DNA from: Rhodococcoides trifolii
Lineage (GTDB): Bacteria > Actinomycetota > Actinomycetes > Mycobacteriales > Mycobacteriaceae
Reading direction: 5' to 3'
Assembly (NCBI RefSeq): GCF_014635345.1
Contig: NZ_BMCU01000001.1
Coordinates: forward strand, 806,001 to 870,000
Length of the DNA stretch: 64,000 nucleotides
The notes beneath the pieces are model-generated. The model searched no databases, was not told where the DNA came from, and saw nothing but the letters and a program-made list of their open reading frames with translations. A program made the translations under genes and the position numbers. Shown one piece after another: positions 17,241 through 24,024 of the stretch; positions within the stretch are counted from its first letter, which is position 1, and each line of letters begins with the position of its first letter.

Positions 17241-17933
17241 ATGTCGACACGACGAACAGCCATGACCGTTGCGCTCGGAGCATCGCTGACAATGCTCGGG
17301 GCGGGGATTGCCTCGGCCGAGACGCCGGTTACCGAACCGGCCACGTTCACGAGCGCATTCACCGCGATGGCAACACCGGATCAGGTACTGAACGCCGACG
17401 GTGTGCCGACGCCCGGACAGCCCGGTGCAACGGGGTCCTTCACGTTCCGCATCAACAGCGACCAGGACATCATCTGCTACGACATCAGCCTGAACGGTGT
17501 GAGCGGTGACTACATGAGTCCCGCGAAGACGGCGACCCACATCCACCAGGCGGCGATCGGGGCGGCAGGACCGCCGCGCATCGCGTTCCCCAACCCCACC
17601 CCCGTCGGCGACGGACCCCGTACGAGCAACGGGTGCTTGCAAGGACCGTTCACAACCGGGGTCGTGACCAACGGCGCAGACACGGGCACCGGCTTCTCGT
17701 TGGCGGCACTCGAGGCGAACGGCGCCGGCTTCGCGGCAGATTCCCACACCACCCAGTTCGTCGCGGGCGCGGTCCGTGGTCAGTTGACCCCGATCCCGGT
17801 CGGCGGCATCGCGACCGGCGGTGGCGGCTCGGCGACCGAGTCGAACTCCGGACCGGCTGTGGCCGCGGTCGGAATCGCCGCGCTTCTGGGTGCGGGTCTG
17901 ATTGCGCGTCGTCGGACTATGGCGCAGTCCTGA
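17241..17933 (+). CDS. Secreted CHRD-domain protein with C-terminal membrane anchor
   Basis: A 230-residue exoprotein. It has a Sec signal peptide (residues 1-26, ending GIASAE), a CHRD domain (TFTSAFTAMATPDQVLNADG, INSDQDIICYDIS, AKTATHIHQAA, GAVRGQLTPIP) and a Gly/Ser linker. A C-terminal span follows (AVAAVGIAALLGAGLI) with the basic tail ARRRTMAQS. The tail looks like a cell-wall sorting signal, but no LPxTG-type pentapeptide is evident; IATGG is the nearest. A class F sortase gene overlaps its stop. The ATG at 17241 has AGGAGG upstream. The function of CHRD domains in bacteria is unknown. Confidence 0.87.
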   Translation: MSTRRTAMTVALGASLTMLGAGIASAETPVTEPATFTSAFTAMATPDQVLNADGVPTPGQPGATGSFTFRINSDQDIICYDISLNGVSGDYMSPAKTATHIHQAAIGAAGPPRIAFPNPTPVGDGPRTSNGCLQGPFTTGVVTNGADTGTGFSLAALEANGAGFAADSHTTQFVAGAVRGQLTPIPVGGIATGGGGSATESNSGPAVAAVGIAALLGAGLIARRRTMAQS

Positions 17934-18502
17934 CCGTCCGACGAACGATTCTCTTCGCCGGTGTTCTGGCGGTGGTGGCGTGCACGTCACCACCGCCGGA
18001 GCCTGTCGTGTCCCGAACCGCCCCGACGTCGGCGTCCACCGGCGTTCCCGTTGTTCCCGGCGTCCTCATGCCACCGGTCCGTCTGGTGGCGACGGACATC
18101 GATCTCGACGAGCCCCTGGTCCAACTCGGACTGACCGACGGCGGCATGGAGGTCCCGTCCGACTACGGCGATGTCGGCTGGTTCGCCGGCGGAGGGCGAC
18201 CGGGCGGGTTCGGGCCGACCGTTCTGGCCGGTCACGTCGACTCGACCAGCGGTCCGGCGGTATTCGATCGGTTGGACGAACTGGCCGAGGGCCACATCGT
18301 GACCGTTCTCTCGGAGGACGGCACTCGAGCCGATTATCGAATCTCTCGCACGACGGAATTCTCCAAGAGGGAATTTCCGACGACCCGAGTGTTCGGAGCG
18401 ACGCCGGGCGACGAAATCAGATTGATCACCTGCTCGGGTGACTTCGATTCCGCGGTGGGGTCGTACGAGGAAAATCTGGTGGTCTTCGGTGTTCGCCTGT
18501 GA
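17930..18502 (+). CDS. Class F sortase, probably lipoprotein-like, CTG start
   Basis: A 190-residue transpeptidase-fold protein with the sortase His102 (TVLAGHVDS) and Cys168 (IRLITCSGDFD). The arginine usual in the terminal strand block is not obvious: the segment reads YEENLVVFGVRL, with Arg189 the only nearby candidate. The reading frame holds no ATG, GTG or TTG early enough to include the N-terminal hydrophobic segment. A CTG at 17930 overlaps the CHRD stop as CTGA and gives LTVRRTILFAGVLAVVAC, a plausible lipobox with Cys18. A GTG at 17972 would delete that segment. It probably acts on surface proteins, the CHRD protein being the obvious candidate. Confidence 0.8.
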   Translation: MTVRRTILFAGVLAVVACTSPPPEPVVSRTAPTSASTGVPVVPGVLMPPVRLVATDIDLDEPLVQLGLTDGGMEVPSDYGDVGWFAGGGRPGGFGPTVLAGHVDSTSGPAVFDRLDELAEGHIVTVLSEDGTRADYRISRTTEFSKREFPTTRVFGATPGDEIRLITCSGDFDSAVGSYEENLVVFGVRL

Positions 18503-18605
18503 GCGGTGGCCAACATTTTTGGGTTCTTTTACTTACTCTTTATGTAGAGCGACAGAACCGACACGGGTGTCTGCGCTCATCGACGACTGAAAGGCACTGC
18601 TGACA

Positions 18606-19199
18606 ATGTCGAAGTTCAAGATTTCCGGGGCCGTGGCACTCGCCGCATCGGCAGCAATGGTGTTCGGCGCAGGAACGGCGTCGGCCGAGACTACGGTCGC
18701 AGCCCCGGCCACGTTCACCAGCGCATTCACTTCCGTGGCGACGCCCAACCAGGTCCTGAACGCGCAAGGTGTTGCAACTCCCGGTCAGCCCGGAGCGCTG
18801 GGCTCGTTCACATACCGGATCAACAGCGATCTCGACATCATCTGCTACGACATCTTCTTGGCCGGCGTGACCGACGACTACATGAGCCCGGCCAAGACGG
18901 CGACCCACATCCACCAGGCCGCCGCCGGAGTGGCGGGTCCGCCGCGCATCGCCTTCCCGAACCCGACCGACATCGGCAATGGGCTGCGCCAGAGCAGCGG
19001 ATGCCTGCAGGGACCGTTCACGACGGGCGTGGTGGCGAACGGTGCCGACACCGGTACCGACTTCGACCTGACCTCGATCGAAGCGAACCCGGCCGGGTTC
19101 GCCGCGGACACGCACACCACGGCGTTCACCGCCGGTGCGGTTCGCGGCCAGCTCACCCCGATCCCGTTCGTCGGCAAGGGCGGCTTCGGTTCGTCCTAG
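18606..19199 (+). CDS. Secreted CHRD-domain protein, no C-terminal anchor
   Basis: A 197-residue paralogue of the CHRD protein at 17241. The same blocks occur in the same order: signal peptide ending GTASAE, TFTSAFTSVATPNQVLNAQG, INSDLDIICYDIF, AKTATHIHQAAAG, GCLQGPFTTGVV, GAVRGQLTPIP. It stops soon after the domain (GKGGFGSS), so it should be fully released. It is 104 bases after the sortase, and the TGAAC-N17-CGTA promoter words are not found in front of it. It is either expressed by read-through or from another promoter. The pair looks like a tandem duplication with one copy anchored. Confidence 0.87.
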   Translation: MSKFKISGAVALAASAAMVFGAGTASAETTVAAPATFTSAFTSVATPNQVLNAQGVATPGQPGALGSFTYRINSDLDIICYDIFLAGVTDDYMSPAKTATHIHQAAAGVAGPPRIAFPNPTDIGNGLRQSSGCLQGPFTTGVVANGADTGTDFDLTSIEANPAGFAADTHTTAFTAGAVRGQLTPIPFVGKGGFGSS

Positions 19200-19207
19200 T
19201 TCGAGTG

Positions 19208-19236
19208 GTGGCCAGGGCCGTTTTGGCCCTGGCCAC
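19208..19236 (+). terminator. Stem-loop after the second CHRD gene
   Basis: A perfect 12-bp stem GTGGCCAGGGCC / GGCCCTGGCCAC with a GTTTT loop sits 9 bases past the stop. No T run follows. Confidence 0.72.
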
Positions 19237-19425
19237 GTGCTCGGGTACAGTTTCGAGCGAATCAAGTTCTACCCAAGACCGTCGGTCACCGCGTCTGCAC
19301 CTGGATGCGGTTGAAAGGTCCGAGACATCGGGCGGCCCACGCAGGAGAACGAGGTACGGACAGCACTGCTGATGCAATGCCTACGCGCCCCGTGTGCTTC
19401 TTGCGCCGGGGCGTTCTTTCGTTTT
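19237..19425 (+). ncRNA. Ribosomal protein L10 leader with attenuator
   Basis: The rplJ 5' untranslated region contains conserved L10-leader pieces: CCAAGACCGTCGGTCACCGC, then GGTCCGAGACATCGGG and CGCAGGAGAACGAGGTACGG. In this leader, the L10(L12)4 complex binds nascent RNA and represses synthesis. It ends in a hairpin CGCCCCG (19386-19392) / CGGGGCG (19407-19413) followed by TTCTTTCGTTTT, an attenuator-type terminator before the rplJ ribosome site. The exact 5' end is uncertain. Confidence 0.8.
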
Positions 19426-19472
19426 CGTCCCGTTCTCGATCGGCCATGACGTCTCACGAGAGGAGGCGAAGT

Positions 19473-20057
19473 ATGGCAAAGGCAGAAAAGGTATCCGCAG
19501 TAGCGGAGATCACCGAGCAGTTCAACGGCTCCACCGCCGCCGTCATCACGGAATACCGTGGTTTGTCGGTCGGTCGGATCTCGGAGCTCCGTCGAGCACT
19601 CGGCACCGGAGCGACGTACTCCGTCGCCAAGAACACCCTGGTCAAGCGTGCTGCCGCAGATGCGGGCATCACCGGCCTGGACGACTTGTTCGTCGGTCCC
19701 ACCGCCATCGCATTCATCAACGGCGAGCCGGTCGACGCAGCCAAGGCGATCAAGAACTTCGCCAAGGAGAACAAGGCGCTCATCATCAAGGGCGGCTACA
19801 TGGACGGCAAGACGCTGTCCGTGGACGAGGTCAACAGGATCGCGGATCTCGAATCCCGCGAGATCCTGCTCGCCAAGCTGGCCGGCGCGATGAAGGGCAA
19901 TCTGGCAAAGGCCGCAGGCCTGTTCAACGCCCCCGCTTCGCAGGTCGCCCGCTTGGTGGCTGCGTTGCAGGAGAAGAAGGCCGCAGAAGAAGGCGGAGCA
20001 GCTCCCGAGGCCGCACCGGCAGAAGAAGCCGCACCCGCAGAAGCTGCAGCCGAATAG
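19473..20057 (+). CDS. rplJ: Ribosomal protein uL10
   Basis: A 194-residue protein that forms the base of the L7/L12 stalk. [35 protein letters not shown] and [13 protein letters not shown] are the family N-terminal blocks. The C-terminal helix, which binds L7/L12, ends in an Ala/Glu/Pro-rich tail. The ATG at 19473 follows GAGAGGAGG. Longer in-frame readings from 19305 run through the leader RNA and are not real. It is co-transcribed with rplL, 79 bases downstream. Confidence 0.97.
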   Translation: MAKAEKVSAVAEITEQFNGSTAAVITEYRGLSVGRISELRRALGTGATYSVAKNTLVKRAAADAGITGLDDLFVGPTAIAFINGEPVDAAKAIKNFAKENKALIIKGGYMDGKTLSVDEVNRIADLESREILLAKLAGAMKGNLAKAAGLFNAPASQVARLVAALQEKKAAEEGGAAPEAAPAEEAAPAEAAAE

Positions 20058-20136
20058 CTGATCCGCAAGGACTGCATCTCACCAACATCCAGTCGCGTGA
20101 TCAGTGACTAGGACTTACACGGAAGGACCTGCCACC

Positions 20137-20523
20137 ATGGCAAAGCTCAGCACCGAAGAATTGCTCGACCAGTTCAAAGAACTCACCCTCCTCGAGCTCT
20201 CGGAGTTCGTGAAGGCGTTCGAGGAGACCTTCGAGGTCACCGCAGCGGCACCGGTCGCCGTTGCCGCCGCAGGCGGAGCAGCTGCTCCCGCCGAGGCCGC
20301 TGAAGAGCAGGACGAGTTCGACGTCGTCCTCGAAGGCGCCGGCGACAAGAAGATCCAGGTCATCAAGGTCGTCCGTGAGGTCGTCTCCGGCCTCGGACTC
20401 AAGGAAGCCAAGGACCTCGTCGAGAGTGCCCCCAAGGCAATCCTGGAGAAGGTCGACAAGGCCGCTGCCGACGCAGCCAAGGAGAAGCTCGAAGCTGCCG
20501 GCGCGAAGATCTCCATCAAGTGA
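20137..20523 (+). CDS. rplL: Ribosomal protein bL12 (L7/L12)
   Basis: A 128-residue stalk protein that recruits translation GTPases. The N-terminal dimerisation segment ([21 protein letters not shown]) is followed by an Ala-rich hinge. The globular C-terminal domain ([40 protein letters not shown]) comes last. The ATG at 20137 is preceded by GGAAGGA. The gene is followed by a strong terminator hairpin. Confidence 0.98.
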   Translation: MAKLSTEELLDQFKELTLLELSEFVKAFEETFEVTAAAPVAVAAAGGAAAPAEAAEEQDEFDVVLEGAGDKKIQVIKVVREVVSGLGLKEAKDLVESAPKAILEKVDKAAADAAKEKLEAAGAKISIK

Positions 20524-20544
20524 TCTAGCTCCACCCAGCATCAC

Positions 20545-20580
20545 ACAGCGGCCGCATCCCTCACGGGGTGCGGCCGCTGT
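20545..20580 (+). terminator. Terminator hairpin after rplL
   Basis: A 16-bp stem (ACAGCGGCCGCATCCC against GGGGTGCGGCCGCTGT, one T-G pair) with a TCAC loop lies 21 bases after the rplL stop. The 3' flank GCTGTGTT is only weakly T-rich. Confidence 0.82.
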
Positions 20581-20607
20581 GCTGTGTTCCGAGGGTACGA
20601 GCGCCTA

Positions 20608-20656
20608 GCGGTTGTGAAGGAAATGCCGCGCGTACCGCGGTAATTGCTTCACAACC
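20608..20656. repeat. 49-bp palindromic repeat, copy 1
   Basis: The element has outer arms GGTTGTGAAG and CTTCACAACC and an inner G+C-rich part (CCGCG-CGTA-CCGCGG), so it can fold into a long imperfect hairpin. It lies 28 bases past the rplL terminator. A second copy at 20733-20781 differs at one position only. Confidence 0.88.
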
Positions 20657-20732
20657 CTCCGCCGGCGTTACCGCGGCGGCGACTGCGCAGCGTCCAGCGC
20701 TCCACAGAGGTTGAAGTAAGCGGGTTCCCGCC

Positions 20733-20781
20733 GCGGTTGTGAAGGAAATGCCGCGCGTACCACGGTAATTGCTTCACAACC
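20733..20781. repeat. 49-bp palindromic repeat, copy 2
   Basis: Same orientation as copy 1, start-to-start distance 125 bp, 48 of 49 bases identical (CCGCGG reads CCACGG here). It ends 16 bases before the stop of the leftward acyl-CoA dehydrogenase gene. The 76 bases between the copies hold no gene. The copies sit between two converging transcription units. Confidence 0.88.
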
Positions 20782-20796
20782 GCCCGAGGTACACCC

Positions 20797-21975
20797 CTAC
20801 GCCAGCGTGAACTCCCCACCGCGGTGGTAGGCCGCCAGCGCCGTATTGGTCTCGCGGATCGACGGCGGATGGAACGAGAAGGCTTGCACCACCGACTGCA
20901 GGTACGCGACCTCGGGGTCGGTGATGAACGCGATTCCGCCCAGCGCGGTCACGGCGGTGGTGGCCGCACGGGTGAGCGCACCTCGAAGTGCCGTGCGGCA
21001 GAACAACAGTCGCGCGGAGATGTCAGCGCCACGCTCGCCGGCGTCCATGGCCCGCGCGATCGCGTCGACGGCGCACATCGACGACTCGAGCTCCGCCGCC
21101 GCGGTCACGTAGGCGGCGTCGTCGATCTTCGGGTTGTCGATCATCTTCTCGAGCAGCGACGACGCGGCGCCGATGTACCCGGCCGACGCGAGGACGCCGA
21201 ACCACAGCCAGCCGGTGAGTTCGTGCTGACCGTCCGGATCGTCGAGCGCGCCGATCATGGTCAGGGCGACGGGGATCTCCACGTCGTCGAGCACGACCTC
21301 CTCGCTCTCGGCGCCGGCGAGGATGGGGCTCGACCAGAACGGCCGCACCGACACCCCGGGCATCGTCGCCGGGATCAATGCGACCGCGCGACGGGTCTTG
21401 CCGCCCTTCTTTTCCGACGCCGCGACGCTGGCGGCTAGGAAATCCATCGACTTGGACAGGCTGCAGGGCTTCTTGCTCCCGCTGACGATGTAATCGCCGC
21501 CTTTGTAGACGGCGCTGACGGAGGGAACGAGCGTGCTGCCCTTGCCCTCTGCGAATCCCGACGCGATGATGCTGCGCTGCTCCACGAGCCCGGCGACGAG
21601 GGGCAGTTCCTCCTCGGGTCCGGCGAGTGCGATTTCGACGATGGTGGCGATCGAGAGGTGGTGCATGGTCGTCGCCGCTGCGAGCGAGGGGGACGCCGCA
21701 CCGATGGCGCGTTGGACGGCAATGGCGTCGACTGCGCTGGCACCGATGCCGCCCAACTCCGTCGGGACGATCAGGCCCGTTCCACCGGCGTCGCGGAACG
21801 CGGCGATGGCGCCCGACCCCGGAGTCTCCATCTCGAGCAGCGGAGTCACTGCGAGGTAGTCGGCGAGGCTGGGCAGGAGTCGTCGCAGGGTCTCGTTCTC
21901 GTGAGCCATCACTCTCGAGGCGGTGGAGGGTGAGGTGGTGTGCGGCACGTCGATCTGCGGTGCGGTGAGAGTCAT
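20797..21975 (-). CDS. Acyl-CoA dehydrogenase-family protein
   Basis: A 392-residue flavoprotein of the ACAD superfamily. An N-terminal helical domain contains FRDAGGTGLIVPTELGGIGASAVDAIAVQRAIG, and a middle beta-domain contains IIASGFAEGKGSTLVPSVSAVYKGGDYIVSGSKKPCS. A C-terminal helical bundle follows. The ASTHM-like CoA/FAD motif is poorly conserved and I cannot place the catalytic glutamate, so it may act like the acyl-dehydrogenase-like oxidases or monooxygenases. The ATG at 21975 has AGGAAGG upstream. It stands alone, divergent from the alpha-oxoamine synthase gene across 279 bases in which I see nothing distinct. Confidence 0.85.
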   Translation of the reverse strand: MTLTAPQIDVPHTTSPSTASRVMAHENETLRRLLPSLADYLAVTPLLEMETPGSGAIAAFRDAGGTGLIVPTELGGIGASAVDAIAVQRAIGAASPSLAAATTMHHLSIATIVEIALAGPEEELPLVAGLVEQRSIIASGFAEGKGSTLVPSVSAVYKGGDYIVSGSKKPCSLSKSMDFLAASVAASEKKGGKTRRAVALIPATMPGVSVRPFWSSPILAGAESEEVVLDDVEIPVALTMIGALDDPDGQHELTGWLWFGVLASAGYIGAASSLLEKMIDNPKIDDAAYVTAAAELESSMCAVDAIARAMDAGERGADISARLLFCRTALRGALTRAATTAVTALGGIAFITDPEVAYLQSVVQAFSFHPPSIRETNTALAAYHRGGEFTLA

Positions 21976-22254
21976 CAAGACCTTCCTCGAAGGTGACCGG
22001 CACTCGGAATTCGAGACGGTTTGCTCGATCGTCTCTCTCCGTCTTGCCGTGCCGGAGGCTTATTCGCGCGATCTGTGAACACGCACAACAGTGCCGCGGT
22101 AGGTATGGAGCGGTTTCCAGTCGCGGTGGCCGACTTCCGGTTGTACCAACGAGTAACGTTGATCTGCAACATGTCTCGGACTGTGCAGCCGAGCGCACTT
22201 CGAAGAAACTTACGTGGACACCACGGATACGTTGATAGGGTTGGGGAACCGCAC

Positions 22255-23517
22255 ATGAGCTCTCAGAAAATGCTGGACCGGATCAGGCACGACAAGCGCA
22301 TCTGGGCGCACCGAGTGCTGACCAAGCACGATCAGAATCCCTTCTTCCGCGTGATGCGGTCGGTGAACGCACCGATCGTGGACGTGGAAGGTCAGCAGCG
22401 AATCATGTTGGGCTCGAACAACTACATGGGCCTCGCCGATCACCCGCTGGTGGTCGAGGGTGCTCGCACAGCGCTCGACAAGTACGGCGCCACCGTCACA
22501 GGCAGTCGTCTGCTGAACGGAACGATCGACCTGCACATGGAGCTCGAAGCCGAGCTGGCCGACTGGCACGGCACCGAGGCCGCCATCGTGTTCACCACGG
22601 GCTACCAGGCCAATCTCGGCGCCATCAGTGCCCTTGTCGGTGTGGGCGACACCGTCGTCGTCGACTCCGGCGCCCACGCGTCCATCTACGACGCATGCAG
22701 GTTGTCGCGGGCCAACATTCGCGCGTTCCGTCACAACCAGGTCGACAAGCTCGAAGAAAAGCTCTCGCGCTCCGAGGGTGCCATTCTGGTGGTGGTCGAC
22801 GGCCTGTACTCCATGCACGGTGATCTGCCTCCGCTCGTCGAGATCGCCGCGCTGTGCGAGAAGTACGACGCCGCCCTGATGGTCGACGAGGCGCACAGCG
22901 TCGCGGTGATGGGTCCGCAGCTCACCGGCGTGGCGGAGATGTTCGGTATCGCCGACGACGTCGACGTACGGATGGGTTGCTTCTCCAAGGGTCTGGGATC
23001 GTCCGGCGGATTCGTCGCCGGCTCCACCGACATCGTGGACGCAATGCGTTGTCACGCACGCACATTCATGTTCACTACCGCAGGGGTCCCCGCTGCCCTC
23101 GGTGCGGCGCAGGCGGCCATCCGTCTCGCCCGCAGCAGCGAAGGGCAGGAGCGCTCGCGACGGGTACTCGGAAATGCCCGCTACCTGCACGACGGACTGG
23201 CGGCTGCCGGTGTCGACGTCGGCACCGAATCCAACACCCCACTTCCGGACGGTACCGAGATGATCTCTGCGATCGTGCCCGTCAACATTCGCGACGACCT
23301 CAAGGCCATGAACATCTGGAAAGAGGTGTACGACCAGGGAATCTTCGTGTCCTACGCGACATTCCCGGCGGTGGCGCAGGGTGCGGCCATGCTGCGGGTC
23401 TGCCTCCAGGCCGACCACACCACCGAACAACTCGACCGCACCATCGACGTCATCAGCAAGGTCATCGCCGGACACGGACTGCTGCGGCAGGCCGAACCGG
23501 TGTCGGTGTCGGTGTAG
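22255..23517 (+). CDS. Alpha-oxoamine synthase-family PLP enzyme
   Basis: A 420-residue fold-type I enzyme related to serine palmitoyltransferase, 8-amino-7-oxononanoate synthase and glycine C-acetyltransferase. These join an amino acid to an acyl-CoA with loss of CO2. Family blocks are LGSNNYMGLADHP, GSRLLNGTIDLHMELE, VDEAHSVAVMG and the PLP lysine region MGCFSKGLGSSGGF. No other biotin gene is nearby, so a lipid or secondary role is as likely as BioF. The ATG at 22255 has only a weak GGGGAA site. Three bases separate its stop from the DUF2505 start, so the two are co-transcribed. Confidence 0.87.
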   Translation: MSSQKMLDRIRHDKRIWAHRVLTKHDQNPFFRVMRSVNAPIVDVEGQQRIMLGSNNYMGLADHPLVVEGARTALDKYGATVTGSRLLNGTIDLHMELEAELADWHGTEAAIVFTTGYQANLGAISALVGVGDTVVVDSGAHASIYDACRLSRANIRAFRHNQVDKLEEKLSRSEGAILVVVDGLYSMHGDLPPLVEIAALCEKYDAALMVDEAHSVAVMGPQLTGVAEMFGIADDVDVRMGCFSKGLGSSGGFVAGSTDIVDAMRCHARTFMFTTAGVPAALGAAQAAIRLARSSEGQERSRRVLGNARYLHDGLAAAGVDVGTESNTPLPDGTEMISAIVPVNIRDDLKAMNIWKEVYDQGIFVSYATFPAVAQGAAMLRVCLQADHTTEQLDRTIDVISKVIAGHGLLRQAEPVSVSV

Positions 23518-23520
23518 CAG

Positions 23521-24024
23521 GTGGCGCAACCGATCGAGCAGAACACCGATTACCCCTGCACCGTGGCCGAGTTGTACGGGGCGCTGACCAGTGAGATGTA
23601 CTGGAAGGACCGGGTCTCGGAGTTCGGTCTCGGTTCTCGGGTGGTCGAGTTCTTCGGCGTCGACGGCCGGACCACCTCCGTGGTGGACCAGGCCGTCGAC
23701 GCCGAGATGTTACCGAAGGCGTTGCGACGCTTCGCCGGTGCGGACATGTCGGCGCGCTGCACGGAGTGGTGGGACCCACTCGTCGACCAATCGGCTTCGG
23801 GTGGTTACGAACTCGAGGTGTCGCGTGTCCCGATCGTGATCGCGGGCGACGTCACGATGACGGCGACGTCCGAGTCGACGAGTCGTCTGATTTTCGTCGG
23901 CACCGTCACCTCGACCATCCCCGTCATGGGTCCCGTGGTCGAGAAGATCATGCTCGGGGAGGTCGACAAGAGCTTCGCCGCCGAGAAAGAGTTCACCCTC
24001 GGTTGGCTGAACGCACGCCACTGA
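23521..24024 (+). CDS. DUF2505 domain protein
   Basis: A 167-residue protein that matches the actinobacterial DUF2505 type, thought to have a START/SRPBCC-like lipid-binding fold. Recognisable pieces are CTVAELYGALTSEMYWKDR, DQAVDAEMLPKALRRFAG, WWDPLV and the terminal MLGEVDKSFAAEKEFTLGWL. No signal peptide or catalytic motif is seen. The GTG at 23521 lies 3 bases after the oxoamine synthase stop. Its last 32 bases overlap the end of the converging SDR gene. A lipid-handling role next to an acyl-CoA-using enzyme is inference. Confidence 0.82.
   Translation: MAQPIEQNTDYPCTVAELYGALTSEMYWKDRVSEFGLGSRVVEFFGVDGRTTSVVDQAVDAEMLPKALRRFAGADMSARCTEWWDPLVDQSASGGYELEVSRVPIVIAGDVTMTATSESTSRLIFVGTVTSTIPVMGPVVEKIMLGEVDKSFAAEKEFTLGWLNARH

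Noticed and set aside
19305..19472. N-terminal extension of L10
   Set aside because: It runs through the conserved leader RNA and attenuator; the family N-terminus starts at 19473.
20608..20781. Insertion sequence or attachment-site pair
   Set aside because: The copies are direct rather than inverted, nothing coding lies between them, and no integrase or transposase is near.
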